From NCBI RefSeq assembly GCF_025566965.1, contig NZ_JAOQJL010000007.1:62001-126000 (forward strand): a stretch of DNA of 64,000 nt, given 5' to 3'. How positions within the stretch are numbered: position 1 is the first letter of the stretch; each line of letters opens with the position of its first letter. The notes under the pieces are model-generated. The model ran no database searches, was not told where the DNA came from, and saw nothing but the letters and a program-made list of their open reading frames with translations. The stretch comes from Blautia_A ammoniilytica (GTDB taxonomy: Bacteria > Bacillota > Clostridia > Lachnospirales > Lachnospiraceae). The position numbers and the translations under genes are program-made. This document shows, piece after piece, positions 25,185-33,962 of the stretch.

Positions 25185-27124
25185 GATATAAAACACTGGC
25201 AATTGACATAGAGACCTTTTCCGATGTGGACTTAATCAAATGCGGGGTATATGCCTATGCAGACAGTCCTGCATTTGAAATCCTGCTGTTTGCATACAGC
25301 TTTGATGATGAAGAAACAAAGATTATTGATTTGGCACAGGGCGAACAGCTGACGGAAGAAATAAAAAATGCCCTGTCTGATGTGGGAATTATTAAGACAG
25401 CGTTCAATGCTAATTTTGAGCGTACCTGTCTTTCAAAATATATGGGAGTCCGTTTATCTCCCGAATCGTGGGTTTGTACTGCAGTACAGTCGGCTATGCT
25501 TGCCCTTCCGCTTTCTTTGGAGGGTGTTGGGGCGGTTCTGGGGCTTTCTGAGCAAAAGCTGAAGGAAGGTAAGGACTTAATCCGCTATTTTTGTGTGCCT
25601 TGCAAACCGACCAAAACAAATGGTGGCAGGAGCAGGAACCTTCCATGCCATGCACCGGAAAAATGGGAACAGTTCAAGACGTACTGCATCCGTGACGTGG
25701 ATGTGGAAAAAGGTATCCGGCAGAAACTGCATAAGTTTCCGATACCGGAATCTGAGATGGCATTTTACCGTTTGGATCAGGAAATTAATGACAGGGGAGT
25801 TTTAGTTGACAGGGAATTGGTAGAACAGTCGATTACCTGTGACCTGTTACATAAAGACATTGTGACGAACCGTGCCTATGAGGTAACGGGACTTGAAAAT
25901 CCAAATTCTGTATCGCAGTTGAAAGGATGGCTTTCAGAACGTGGAGTGGAAATCGACAGCCTATCCAAAGGAGCAGTTGCGGAGTTGATTGAGGATGCGG
26001 ATGGGGAAGTGCTGGAGGCTTTAAAACTCCGGCTTCTCATGGCGAAAACATCAGTAAAGAAGTATGAAGCGATTGAACGGTCAGTGTGTTCGGACGGAAG
26101 GGTACATGGACTGCTGCAGTTTTATGGGGCAAATCGTACCGGCCGGTGGGCAGGAAGACTGGTGCAGGTACAGAATCTTCCTCAGAATCATATCAGTGAC
26201 TTGGAACTAGCACGTAGTCTTGTCAGAAGAGGGCAGTTCGAGGAATTGGAATTATTCTACGAATCCACACCAAATGTACTGTCTGAATTAATCCGTACTG
26301 CATTTATTCCAAAAGAGGGATGCAGGTTTATTGTTGCGGACTTTTCAGCTATTGAAGCGAGGGTGCTGGCATGGTTATCCGGGGAACAGTGGAGACTGGA
26401 TGTATTTGCTACACACGGAAAAATATATGAGGCTTCGGCATCGGCCATGTTTGGTGTTCCGATAGAGGAAATTACAAAAGGATCTCCACTGCGACAAAAG
26501 GGAAAGATTGCGGAACTGGCTCTCGGATACGGAGGAGCAGTAGGGGCATTGACTTCAATGGGAGCCTTGGCAATGGGACTTAGTGAAGAGGAACTGCCGG
26601 GACTGGTATCTACATGGAGAAATGCAAATCCGCATATTACACAGTTTTGGTGGGATGTAGATGAAGCAGCCGTGAGGGCAGTCCGTGAAAGGAAAGAAAC
26701 ACAGGTCGGACTGATTCGTTTTCAGTATGCTTCCGGTATTTTGTTTGCCATGCTCCCGTCCGGAAGGAAACTTGCCTATGTGAAACCGAGAATGGGTGTC
26801 AACAAATATGGCAGGGATGGATTGACTTATGAAGGTGTGGGAGAAAACAAGAAATGGGAAAGGATGGATACTTACGGGCCAAAGCTGGTGGAGAATATCG
26901 TACAGGGTACTAGCCGGGATATTCTGGCAGAAGCCATGATGAGATTGAAGAAAGCGGGATTCTCCATTGTATTTCATGTACATGATGAAGCGGTGCTGGA
27001 AGTGCCGGAAGGAGAATCATCCGTGGAAGAGGTATGCAGGATTATGGCAGAGCAGCCTTCCTGGGTACACGGGCTTCCGCTTCGTGCTGATGGCTACGAG
27101 TGCCAATTTTATAAAAAGGATTAG
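25172..27124 (+). CDS. Phage family A DNA polymerase with 3'-5' exonuclease
   Basis: The 650-residue enzyme replicates phage DNA. An N-terminal DnaQ-like exonuclease begins with LAIDIETFSDVD. The polymerase domain shows motif A (VADFSAIEARVLAWLSGE, Asp390), motif B (RQKGKIAELALGYGGAVGALTS) and motif C (HVHDEAVLEV, near residue 604). All catalytic acids are visible and the gene is uninterrupted. It starts at ATG 25172 behind GGAAGGAG and is followed 13 bases later by the primase/helicase gene. Confidence 0.95.
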   Translation: MGEVGYKTLAIDIETFSDVDLIKCGVYAYADSPAFEILLFAYSFDDEETKIIDLAQGEQLTEEIKNALSDVGIIKTAFNANFERTCLSKYMGVRLSPESWVCTAVQSAMLALPLSLEGVGAVLGLSEQKLKEGKDLIRYFCVPCKPTKTNGGRSRNLPCHAPEKWEQFKTYCIRDVDVEKGIRQKLHKFPIPESEMAFYRLDQEINDRGVLVDRELVEQSITCDLLHKDIVTNRAYEVTGLENPNSVSQLKGWLSERGVEIDSLSKGAVAELIEDADGEVLEALKLRLLMAKTSVKKYEAIERSVCSDGRVHGLLQFYGANRTGRWAGRLVQVQNLPQNHISDLELARSLVRRGQFEELELFYESTPNVLSELIRTAFIPKEGCRFIVADFSAIEARVLAWLSGEQWRLDVFATHGKIYEASASAMFGVPIEEITKGSPLRQKGKIAELALGYGGAVGALTSMGALAMGLSEEELPGLVSTWRNANPHITQFWWDVDEAAVRAVRERKETQVGLIRFQYASGILFAMLPSGRKLAYVKPRMGVNKYGRDGLTYEGVGENKKWERMDTYGPKLVENIVQGTSRDILAEAMMRLKKAGFSIVFHVHDEAVLEVPEGESSVEEVCRIMAEQPSWVHGLPLRADGYECQFYKKD

Positions 27125-27137
27125 GAGGGATTGCAGG

Positions 27138-29531
27138 ATGAAACTGTATATTTCAACAGGAAATTCCCGAATGGAAAAGAAGTGGAATGGACAGGAGATG
27201 GAGTTTAGTGTGTTTTTGGAGCGTCTCTCTCATACTGTCCGTACCAGTGAAACGATGGAACAGTATCGGAAACTGAGCAAGGCAAAGCAGGATTCCATCA
27301 AGGATGTGGGTGGTTTTGTGCTTGGAAAGCTGAAGGGCGGTAGAAGAAAGAAAGCAAATGTATTATTCCGTTCTGGTCTGACATTGGATATGGACTATGC
27401 CACAGAGGATATTGCAGAGCAGATAGAGCTGTTTTTTGATTTTAGATGCCTAATCTACTCTACCCATAAACACACACCGGAGAAACCAAGGCTTCGCTTA
27501 ATCATCCCATTGTCAAGAACGGTATCGCCGGATGAATATGCAGCAGTGGCAAGAAAAGTGGCAGAGGATATTGGTATGGAGTTGTTTGATGATACAACCT
27601 ACGAACCAAGCCGCCTCATGTATTGGCCTTCCACCTCTGCAGATGGAGAATTCTTTTTCCGTGATATTCCGGGAACATTTTTGAATCCGGATTCTGTATT
27701 GGAAAGATATGCAGATTGGAGGGATTCTTCTTCATGGCCTGTCAGCAGCAGACAAAAAGCAGTTGTCAGCAGGGAGATGAAGAAACAGGCTGATCCGTTG
27801 TCGAAGGAAGGAATCGTAGGTGCATTCTGCCGGACTTATTCGATAGAAGAGGCAATCCGTATATTTCTGCCGGATGTATATCAGGAAAGCATGATGCCGG
27901 AGCGATTTGATTATATTCCGGCAGATTCACAGGCAGGTGTGGTGATTTATGAAGGGAAGTTTGCATATTCCCACCATGCCACTGATCCGGCTTGTGGGAA
28001 GCTGCTGAATGCGTTTGACATTGTCCGCATCCATAAGTTTGGGGAGCAGGATGATAAGGCTGAAGAAGGAACGGATGCAGGAAAGCTGCCATCCTTTAAG
28101 GCTATGAGTGACTTTGCGGTGTCGGATGAACAGGTAAAGAGGACACTGGCAAAGGAAAGGGAGAAGGCAGCAAGTGAGGAATTCGATACTGATACCGGGG
28201 AATGGCAGACCATGCTGGACTTGGATCGTCAGGGAAAAGTAAAAGACACACTTTCCAATATTGCAACGATTATTCGATTCGATGAGAATCTACAACCTAT
28301 CGTATTTAATCAGCTGAAGAATGCACTGGATGTCATCGGGGAATTGCCGTGGGTACAGGTCAAAAAAGGATGGGGTGATGCAGATATTGCCTGTGCGAAG
28401 CTGTACTTTGAAAGGGTGTATGGGATTTGGTCACCTACCAAATTCAAAGATGCTCTGCTTGCAGTAGTGTCTTCCGAAAGACTTTATCATCCGGTCAAGG
28501 AGTATTTTTCCACGTTATCCTGGGATGGATGTAGCAGGATTGACAGTCTGCTGATTGACTATATGGGAGCAGAAAACACACCGTATGTCCGTGCAGTTAC
28601 AAGAAAAACTCTGGTAGCGGCGGTAGCCCGTATTTATGAGCCGGGTATAAAGTTTGATTCCGTGTTGGTTTTAAACGGTCCGCAGGGGTGTGGTAAGTCT
28701 ACGTTCTTTGCAAAACTGGGAAAAGAGTGGTATTCGGATTCCCTTACGATTTCTGATATGAAGGATGGAAAAACTGCTGCGGAGAAGCTTCAGGGGTATT
28801 GGCTTTTGGAATTGGGAGAGCTTGCGGGTATCAAAAAGGTAGATGTGGAAACCGTAAAATCTTTTGTTACCCGGACGGATGATAAATACAGGCAGTCATA
28901 TGGAACAACGGTAGAGAGTCATCCGAGGGAATGTGTGATTGTGGGAAGTACAAACTCAGAAGGCGGCTTTCTGCGTGATGTTACCGGAAACAGACGCTTT
29001 TGGCCTGTGCATGTAACCGGAAAAGGGAAGCATCGTGGATGGGATTTAACTCCTGAGACGGTAGACCAGATTTGGGCAGAAGCGATTTCCATTTATAAAG
29101 ATGGAGAAGAGTTGTATCTGAAAGGAAAGGAAGCTGCAGAGGCTTATGTGGCACAGCAGGAAGCAATGGAGTCTGATGAAAGAGAAGGCATTGTGGAGGA
29201 TTACCTGGAGCGATTACTTCCGGCAGACTGGGACACAATGGATTTGTATCAGAGACGTTCTTATCTTGGTGGTGGAGAGTTTGAAGCAGAAGGAAGAACC
29301 GGAACGGTAGTCAGAGAGAGATTCTGTTTAATGGAAGTCTGGTGTGAATGCTTTGGGAAGGAGCGTCAGAATTTCCGAAAGACAGATTCTTATGAGTTAG
29401 AATCCATTATTCAAAAAATTGGTGGCTGGAAGAAGTATGAAGGGAATTCCTCCGGCAAAATGCGTATCCCCGGTTATGGTGTACAGAGGGTGTTTGTCAG
29501 AGTGAAAAAGGAAACCGCAGGAAACAAATGA
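27138..29531 (+). CDS. VapE-type replicative helicase/primase
   Basis: The 797-residue protein has an N-terminal primase-polymerase-like region (SGLTLDMDYATEDIAEQIELFF, then PRLRLIIPLSR) and a C-terminal virulence-associated-E P-loop ATPase. Walker A is GPQGCGKST near residue 513. Walker B-like LLELGELAG and the sensor stretch VIVGSTNSEGGFLRDVTGNRRFWP follow. It likely primes and unwinds DNA for the phage polymerase. The start at 27138 follows AGGAGGGA; an upstream in-frame ATG would overlap the polymerase gene and has no such site. Confidence 0.9.
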   Translation: MKLYISTGNSRMEKKWNGQEMEFSVFLERLSHTVRTSETMEQYRKLSKAKQDSIKDVGGFVLGKLKGGRRKKANVLFRSGLTLDMDYATEDIAEQIELFFDFRCLIYSTHKHTPEKPRLRLIIPLSRTVSPDEYAAVARKVAEDIGMELFDDTTYEPSRLMYWPSTSADGEFFFRDIPGTFLNPDSVLERYADWRDSSSWPVSSRQKAVVSREMKKQADPLSKEGIVGAFCRTYSIEEAIRIFLPDVYQESMMPERFDYIPADSQAGVVIYEGKFAYSHHATDPACGKLLNAFDIVRIHKFGEQDDKAEEGTDAGKLPSFKAMSDFAVSDEQVKRTLAKEREKAASEEFDTDTGEWQTMLDLDRQGKVKDTLSNIATIIRFDENLQPIVFNQLKNALDVIGELPWVQVKKGWGDADIACAKLYFERVYGIWSPTKFKDALLAVVSSERLYHPVKEYFSTLSWDGCSRIDSLLIDYMGAENTPYVRAVTRKTLVAAVARIYEPGIKFDSVLVLNGPQGCGKSTFFAKLGKEWYSDSLTISDMKDGKTAAEKLQGYWLLELGELAGIKKVDVETVKSFVTRTDDKYRQSYGTTVESHPRECVIVGSTNSEGGFLRDVTGNRRFWPVHVTGKGKHRGWDLTPETVDQIWAEAISIYKDGEELYLKGKEAAEAYVAQQEAMESDEREGIVEDYLERLLPADWDTMDLYQRRSYLGGGEFEAEGRTGTVVRERFCLMEVWCECFGKERQNFRKTDSYELESIIQKIGGWKKYEGNSSGKMRIPGYGVQRVFVRVKKETAGNK

Positions 29532-29708
29532 TGGGTTTCCGTGGGGGATTGGTAAGACGGTAGGCAACAGATGTTGGAAACAGCCATGAAGTCAGCAGGC
29601 AAAAGGGCTGTGTCGGTGCTGTTTCCAATGTTTCCACTTATATTTAATAAATGAAAATAAGTATAAGAGGACACGGATACACCCGTATATACGCATATGG
29701 GAGAATAG

Positions 29709-30035
29709 ATGTTTTTGAAAGTGGAAACAGCAGAGGGAAACGGAGATGAGGTTTTGCGAGAATGTGTAATTGAAAAGGCTCTGGTAAAAGAGGCAAAGAG
29801 CAGGGGCGGCATGGCGGTAAAGTTCGTGTCTCCCGGTTTCGATGGGGTGCCTGACCGTCTCGTTCTGCTTCCTGGTGGGAAGTGTGCATTTGTGGAATTA
29901 AAGGCACCGGGAAAAAAGCTGCGACCGTTACAGGAAAAACGAAAACATCAGCTGGAAGCCTTGGGGTTTTCCGTATATGTGATAGATGGATTGGAACAGA
30001 TCGGAGGTGTGCTGCATGGAATTCAGACCACATAA
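29709..30035 (+). CDS. VRR-NUC domain nuclease
   Basis: The 108-residue protein carries the VRR-NUC core: KSRGGMAVKFVSPGFDGVPDRLVLL, then CAFVELKAPGKKLRPLQEKR, with the catalytic Asp and Glu-x-Lys of PD-(D/E)XK enzymes. It probably trims or resolves branched DNA during phage replication. The start is uncertain: ATG 29709 has GGGAG upstream, but TTG 29754 (MRECVIEKAL) behind GGAGATGAGG gives the more usual family N-terminus. It overlaps the helicase gene by 20 bases. Confidence 0.88.
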   Translation: MFLKVETAEGNGDEVLRECVIEKALVKEAKSRGGMAVKFVSPGFDGVPDRLVLLPGGKCAFVELKAPGKKLRPLQEKRKHQLEALGFSVYVIDGLEQIGGVLHGIQTT

Positions 30036-31377
30036 ATATCAGGAATATGCCAGGGAGTTTATTATCGGGCATCCGGTATGTGCTTTGATTTTGGATATGG
30101 GACTTGGAAAGACAGTTATTACCCTTACTGCTTTGTGGGAACTGGCACTTGATTACTTTGAGGTAGGAAAGGTTCTGGTCATTGCACCATTCCGTGTGGC
30201 ACGGGATACTTGGAAGGAAGAACTGGAAAAATGGGATCACTTGAAAGGACTGTCGGTGTCAGTGGTAGTCGGTTCTGAAAAAGAACGATTGGATGCTTTG
30301 GAAAAAAAGGCAAGCGTGTATGTAATCAACCGTGAAAATGTGGTGTGGCTTTGTGAGAAGCATCACTGGGATTTTGACATGATTGTGATTGATGAATTAT
30401 CTTCTTTCAAATCTTATCAGGCGAAAAGGTTCAAAGCACTAAGACGATACCGGCCGAAGGCAATTCGTGTGGTTGGTCTGACCGGAACACCGGGAAATCT
30501 TATGGATTTATGGGCTGAGATTGGAATTCTTGATATGGGGCAGAGGCTTGGAAGATATATTGGAGCTTATCGTGACAGGTTCTTTCTGCCGGATAAGCGA
30601 AACAGGAATATCATTTATTCCTATAAACCGAGGGATGGTGCGGAAGAAGCAATCTACAATTTGATTTCTGATATCTGCATTTCCATGAAGGCCGAGGATT
30701 ACCTTTCTATGCCGGAGTGCCTTTATCATCGGGTGGAGGTTCGGATGGATGAAAAAGAAGAGAAGCTGTACCGTCAGATGGAAAAGGATATGCTTCTGCC
30801 ATTTGAAGATGGGGACGTGGATGCGGTCAATGCAGCTGCTCTTTCCGGGAAATTACTGCAGATGGCAAATGGAGCAGTCTATGATGAGAACCACAAAGTC
30901 CGCCATATCCACGATAAGAAACTGGATGCTTTGGAGGATTTAATCGAGGCAGCGAATGGAAAGCCTGTGTTAGTGGCTTACTGGTATCAGCATGATTTGG
31001 ATAGAATTGTTGAACGGTTTAAAGCTGTTCCATTAAAAGCAGCAGGTGACATCCGCAAATGGAAAGAAGGAAAAATCCCGGTGGCAGCAATCCATCCGGC
31101 ATCGGCAGGACATGGTCTGAACATACAGGACGGAGGCCACATTCTGATTTGGTTCGGACTTACCTGGTCTTTGGAACTGTATATGCAGTGCAATGCCAGA
31201 CTGTGGAGACAGGGACAGAGGGAAACAGTAATGATTTACCATATCATCAACAAAGGAACATTGGACGAAGATGCCATGCGGTCATTGGAACAGAAGGACT
31301 GTGGGCAGTCGGCTATCATAGATGCAGTAAAGGCAAGGATTGGAGGTGTGAACGGTGCGAGCAGAAAGGATGATTAA
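30016..31377 (+). CDS. SNF2-family DEAD/DEAH-like helicase
   Basis: The 453-residue protein begins MEFRPHKYQEYAREFII and has motif I (LILDMGLGKTVITLTA), motif II (DMIVIDELSSFKS), motif III (LTGTPG) and motif VI (QCNARLWRQGQ). These define a SNF2-like DNA translocase of the type paired with VRR-NUC nucleases in phages. A joint role in recombination or replication-fork processing is inferred. The start at 30016 follows GGAGGTG. Confidence 0.92.
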   Translation: MEFRPHKYQEYAREFIIGHPVCALILDMGLGKTVITLTALWELALDYFEVGKVLVIAPFRVARDTWKEELEKWDHLKGLSVSVVVGSEKERLDALEKKASVYVINRENVVWLCEKHHWDFDMIVIDELSSFKSYQAKRFKALRRYRPKAIRVVGLTGTPGNLMDLWAEIGILDMGQRLGRYIGAYRDRFFLPDKRNRNIIYSYKPRDGAEEAIYNLISDICISMKAEDYLSMPECLYHRVEVRMDEKEEKLYRQMEKDMLLPFEDGDVDAVNAAALSGKLLQMANGAVYDENHKVRHIHDKKLDALEDLIEAANGKPVLVAYWYQHDLDRIVERFKAVPLKAAGDIRKWKEGKIPVAAIHPASAGHGLNIQDGGHILIWFGLTWSLELYMQCNARLWRQGQRETVMIYHIINKGTLDEDAMRSLEQKDCGQSAIIDAVKARIGGVNGASRKDD

Positions 31378-31840
31378 GGAATATCCGAATTTGAAAAGGG
31401 AACTATCGGTGTTGGAATTTCAGTTAAGCCGATGTGAGGGAATTGATTATGACACCGTCATATCTTCCCTTACTTTCTCTAAGCCGGAAGGGGAAAGAGT
31501 ACAGACAAGCGGTGTTTCGGATGTGACTGCAAGAGCAGCACTTGCATACCGTAAGGTGGCAGACAGGATGAGTGATGAATGGTTATCTTATCTTGCCGGA
31601 CAGTACGGACAGATAAAAGAGGAACTGGATTTTTTTGAACATGCTGTACGTGGACTTTCCGGGAAATTACCGGAAATTGTATGGGATATGGCTGTGGAGC
31701 GTTTCACTTGGGAAGAACTGATGATGAAATATCATATCAGCCATACAATGGTGGCGAAATACCGGAAGAAAGCTATAAAGGAATTGGATGCGCTGTATGA
31801 GGAGAGGGACAGGCAGACGGAAAGTTTTATTTTGAGGTGA
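31355..31840 (+). CDS. Sigma-like/ArpU-type late transcription regulator
   Basis: The 161-residue protein has a GTG start behind GGAGGTG. Its C-terminus has a sigma region-4-like helix-turn-helix (RFTWEELMMKYHISHTMVAKYRKKAIKELDALYEE), and the N-terminal half is helical. Such genes stand at the end of phage early operons and are thought to switch on late genes. GTGTAC iterons upstream of the HNH gene are one possible target, which is inference. Confidence 0.72.
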   Translation: MRAERMIKEYPNLKRELSVLEFQLSRCEGIDYDTVISSLTFSKPEGERVQTSGVSDVTARAALAYRKVADRMSDEWLSYLAGQYGQIKEELDFFEHAVRGLSGKLPEIVWDMAVERFTWEELMMKYHISHTMVAKYRKKAIKELDALYEERDRQTESFILR

Positions 31841-31844
31841 GGCA

Positions 31845-32207
31845 GTGAGACGAGGCGAGGTTTATTTTGTGGATTTTGGAAAAGACAAAACGACACATAA
31901 ACAGTGTGGCATTCGGCCGGCAGTGATTGTGAGTAATAACCGGGGAAATGGTCATGGACCAACAGTAACGGTTGTTCCGCTTACAGGCAACATACATAAG
32001 AGACCTGAAATGCCAACCCATGTGCAGATACCGCTTTCAAGCTGTATTGGACTGAAAAGACCGAGCATGGCATTGGCTGAACAGGTCGATACTGTAGATA
32101 AGATAAAAGTAAAAGATAAAATCGGGGAAATACATGATAATCTTCTGATGGAGCAGATCACGGTTGCCCTTCAGATACAGATAGGGGTTTTTGAAGAATA
32201 TAACTGA
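31845..32207 (+). CDS. MazF/PemK-type endoribonuclease toxin
   Basis: The 120-residue protein has the MazF/PemK pattern: RRGEVYFVDFG, CGIRPAVIVSNNRGNGHGPTVTVVPLT, PTHVQIPL and the C-terminal MALAEQVDTVDKIKV. MazF enzymes cut mRNA at short sequences. It uses a GTG start and has no recognisable antitoxin gene beside it. Alternatives are an antitoxin elsewhere in the prophage or a domesticated regulatory RNase. Confidence 0.85.
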   Translation: MRRGEVYFVDFGKDKTTHKQCGIRPAVIVSNNRGNGHGPTVTVVPLTGNIHKRPEMPTHVQIPLSSCIGLKRPSMALAEQVDTVDKIKVKDKIGEIHDNLLMEQITVALQIQIGVFEEYN

Positions 32208-32211
32208 TACC

Positions 32212-32234
32212 GGGTGGGATTGTGTGTCCCACCC
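32212..32234. terminator. Convergent terminator after the MazF-like gene
   Basis: GGGTGGGA (32212-32219) pairs with TCCCACCC (32227-32234). It lies between the rightward toxin gene and a convergent minus-strand gene; T-tracts are weak. Confidence 0.6.
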
Positions 32235-32259
32235 TTAAATTATGCAACAGTTCGTTTCG

Positions 32260-32559
32260 TTAATCTTCATCTTTCATTTCTGGAATATGGCAGGAGCCAA
32301 GAAGCAGTTCTTTGCAGTCTGAAAAGCCGAGCATATAGGCAAGTTCTCCATAGCGTACCCAATTGGCACTGCGTTCATTGACATACTGGTCGATTAAACG
32401 CATCGTTTCTTCCGGCAGATTAAGAGATGCCAGTTTGGCAGCATATTCATCTGCTTTTTCTTTTGTCTGCATAAACGAAGTATCCTCTTTTGTAATCTTG
32501 TGCAATGCTTCTCCCATTCGGGTATCCATCAGTTGATAAAGTACGGATTTGTTATCCAT
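32260..32559 (-). CDS. Small protein of unknown function on the opposite strand
   Basis: The 99-residue acidic helical protein (MDNKSVLYQLMDTRMGEALH near the start, ETMRLIDQYVNERSANWVRYGELAYMLGF in the middle) is not one I can assign. It is the only minus-strand gene inside the phage early-to-lysis region, flanked by a convergent terminator and the iteron region. That suggests expression separate from the lytic operons, for example in the lysogen. A possible antitoxin role towards the adjacent MazF-like toxin is speculation. Confidence 0.65.
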   Translation of the reverse strand: MDNKSVLYQLMDTRMGEALHKITKEDTSFMQTKEKADEYAAKLASLNLPEETMRLIDQYVNERSANWVRYGELAYMLGFSDCKELLLGSCHIPEMKDED

Positions 32560-32670
32560 GTAATCGCTCCTTTCACCATGAGGTCATATTAACTCTGAAT
32601 TGGTAAGTTATCAACCATAAAGATAGCATTACCGAATATTTAAAAGTTACCCCCTTTTGCTGCTTTGGTG

Positions 32671-32710
32671 GTGTACTAAAGGTGTACTAAGTGTGTACCG
32701 TCCGGTGTAC
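32671..32710 (+). promoter_or_regulatory. Four helically phased GTGTAC iterons
   Basis: GTGTAC occurs at 32671, 32682, 32693 and 32705, with spacings of 11, 11 and 12 bases. The first two lie in the longer repeat GGTGTACTAA. About 20 bases downstream GTGGTATATTG looks like an extended -10 box. The gene-free stretch 32560-32867 contains no ORF. This looks like an activator-binding array for the HNH-to-late transcription unit, or a replication iteron set. Confidence 0.6.
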
Positions 32711-32867
32711 TGACATGGAGTATTTTTCGTGGTATATTGTAGGCGTGAAAGATTAGAGGTGGACTGAATCCTGTGTGGTTTGGTCTTTTTTTCTGTCTTT
32801 TACATTGGTATGGGTACGGGCTTTATCCTTTCACCGTACCCGGTACATAAGAAAGGAGCGTGGTGCT

Positions 32868-33221
32868 ATGCCGAGGAAACCAAAGAAACCATGTAAGCAT
32901 CCCGGCTGTCCGAAGCTGGTGGAGGGAATGTACTGTGAAGAACACGCTTTGCTGCATGGGCAGGAGCGAGGGGATTCAGCAGTGCGAGGGTATGACAGCA
33001 AGTGGAGAAAGGCAAGAGAAAGGTTTCTTAAATGCCATCCTCTTTGTGTTCAGTGTCAGAGGGAAGGAAGGCTTGTAAAAGCGACTGTGGTTGACCACAT
33101 CAAACCGCATCGGGGTAATCCGATTTTGTTTTGGGATGAAAGGAACTGGCAGCCGCTTTGCAAGCACCACCATGATGTGAAGACAATGACCGAGGACAGG
33201 TATCAGGAATATAAATATTGA
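32868..33221 (+). CDS. Phage HNH endonuclease
   Basis: The 117-residue protein has an N-terminal zinc-binding part (CKHPGCPKLVEGMYCEEH), the Firmicutes-phage motif RGYDSKWRKARERFL, and a C-terminal HNH core (VVDHIKPHRGNPILFWDERNWQPLCKHHHD). Such nucleases stand beside cos sites and aid terminase in packaging. The start at 32868 follows AAAGGAG; an upstream in-frame extension lacks a site. Confidence 0.9.
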   Translation: MPRKPKKPCKHPGCPKLVEGMYCEEHALLHGQERGDSAVRGYDSKWRKARERFLKCHPLCVQCQREGRLVKATVVDHIKPHRGNPILFWDERNWQPLCKHHHDVKTMTEDRYQEYKY

Positions 33222-33235
33222 TTGTGTATCATACA

Positions 33236-33357
33236 CAAGGGTGGGGGTATCAAATCTCCACAATCCTGTGCAGGATTGACCGCCGCCCCCTCAAACGTGA
33301 ATTTTCGCAGAATTAAGCAGGGGGGATAGTCTGGTGGTGTGATATTTTTCGCAGAAT
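33236..33357. other. Probable cos packaging site
   Basis: Directly after the HNH gene are ACAAGGGTGGGGGTATCAAA (ending near 33252), GC-rich CCGCCGCCCCC (33281-33291) and a run of G (33320-33325). The 12-base direct repeat TTTTCGCAGAAT occurs at 33302-33313 and 33346-33357, 44 bases apart, or four helical turns. This composition and position match cos regions I recall from Firmicutes HK97-like phages. The cut position cannot be read. Confidence 0.55.
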
Positions 33358-33422
33358 GTGTTTAAATGCAAGGGGAATCCGTCAGAGAGTTTCGATAAAA
33401 AGTATAGAAAAACCGTGTTTTT

Positions 33423-33470
33423 AATGGGTAAAAAGGCGCAAAAAGAGGTGCTTTTTTACCCATTTTTTAT
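33423..33470 (+). terminator. Terminator downstream of HNH/cos
   Basis: AATGGGTAAAAA (33423-33434) pairs with TTTTTACCCATT (33453-33464), followed by TTTTA. A strong Rho-independent terminator closes the HNH unit before the methyltransferase block. Confidence 0.88.
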
Positions 33471-33500
33471 GCCCGTTTGAATGGAAGGATGTGAAAGGAT

Positions 33501-33962
33501 ATGACGGAGCAGCAGGCAAAGCAGATAAGGGAAATGAGGGAGCAGGGGATTGGTTACCGTTCCATTGCTCTTACAGTAGGGCTGTCCCGTGATATTGTGA
33601 GGAACTTCTGTAAAAGCAGAGGGCTTTCCGGTTATGGTTCGGCACTGACAAAAAACATACAGGAACAGGTCATGCTTGGGAAAGCGTGTCTGTACTGCGG
33701 TAAGGAAATGAAACAGCTGGATACCGGAAGACCAAAGAAGTTCTGCTCAGATAAATGCAGACGGGAATGGTGGAAAGGACACCCGGAACGAATCAACAGA
33801 AAAGAAAGTGCCATGTACCCTGCGGTGTGTGTGCGTTGCGGTAAAGAGTTCTTAAGCTACGGTAACAGGAAAAGGAAGTATTGCAGTCATGACTGCTACA
33901 TTAAAGCAAGATTTTGGGAGGTAGAAGATGAAGACAGCGAAGCTATCAGTTCTGCCGATTAA
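33501..33962 (+). CDS. HTH and zinc-finger DNA-binding protein
   Basis: The 153-residue protein has an N-terminal resolvase/sigma-like HTH (AKQIREMREQGIGYRSIALTVGLSRDIVRNFCKSRGL). Two C-x2-C...C-x3-C zinc modules follow (CLYCGKEMK with CSDKC, then CVRCGKEF with CSHDC). It probably binds DNA and may regulate the methyltransferase genes, which overlap its end by 35 bases. A precise function is unknown. Confidence 0.75.
   Translation: MTEQQAKQIREMREQGIGYRSIALTVGLSRDIVRNFCKSRGLSGYGSALTKNIQEQVMLGKACLYCGKEMKQLDTGRPKKFCSDKCRREWWKGHPERINRKESAMYPAVCVRCGKEFLSYGNRKRKYCSHDCYIKARFWEVEDEDSEAISSAD

Noticed and set aside
26967..27137. Upstream ATG for the VapE-type gene
   Set aside because: It would sit inside the polymerase C-terminus; AGGAGGGA directly precedes the ATG at 27138.
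32671..32710. GTGTAC repeats as a CRISPR array
   Set aside because: Units of 11-12 bases without spacers are far too short for CRISPR and fit protein-binding iterons.
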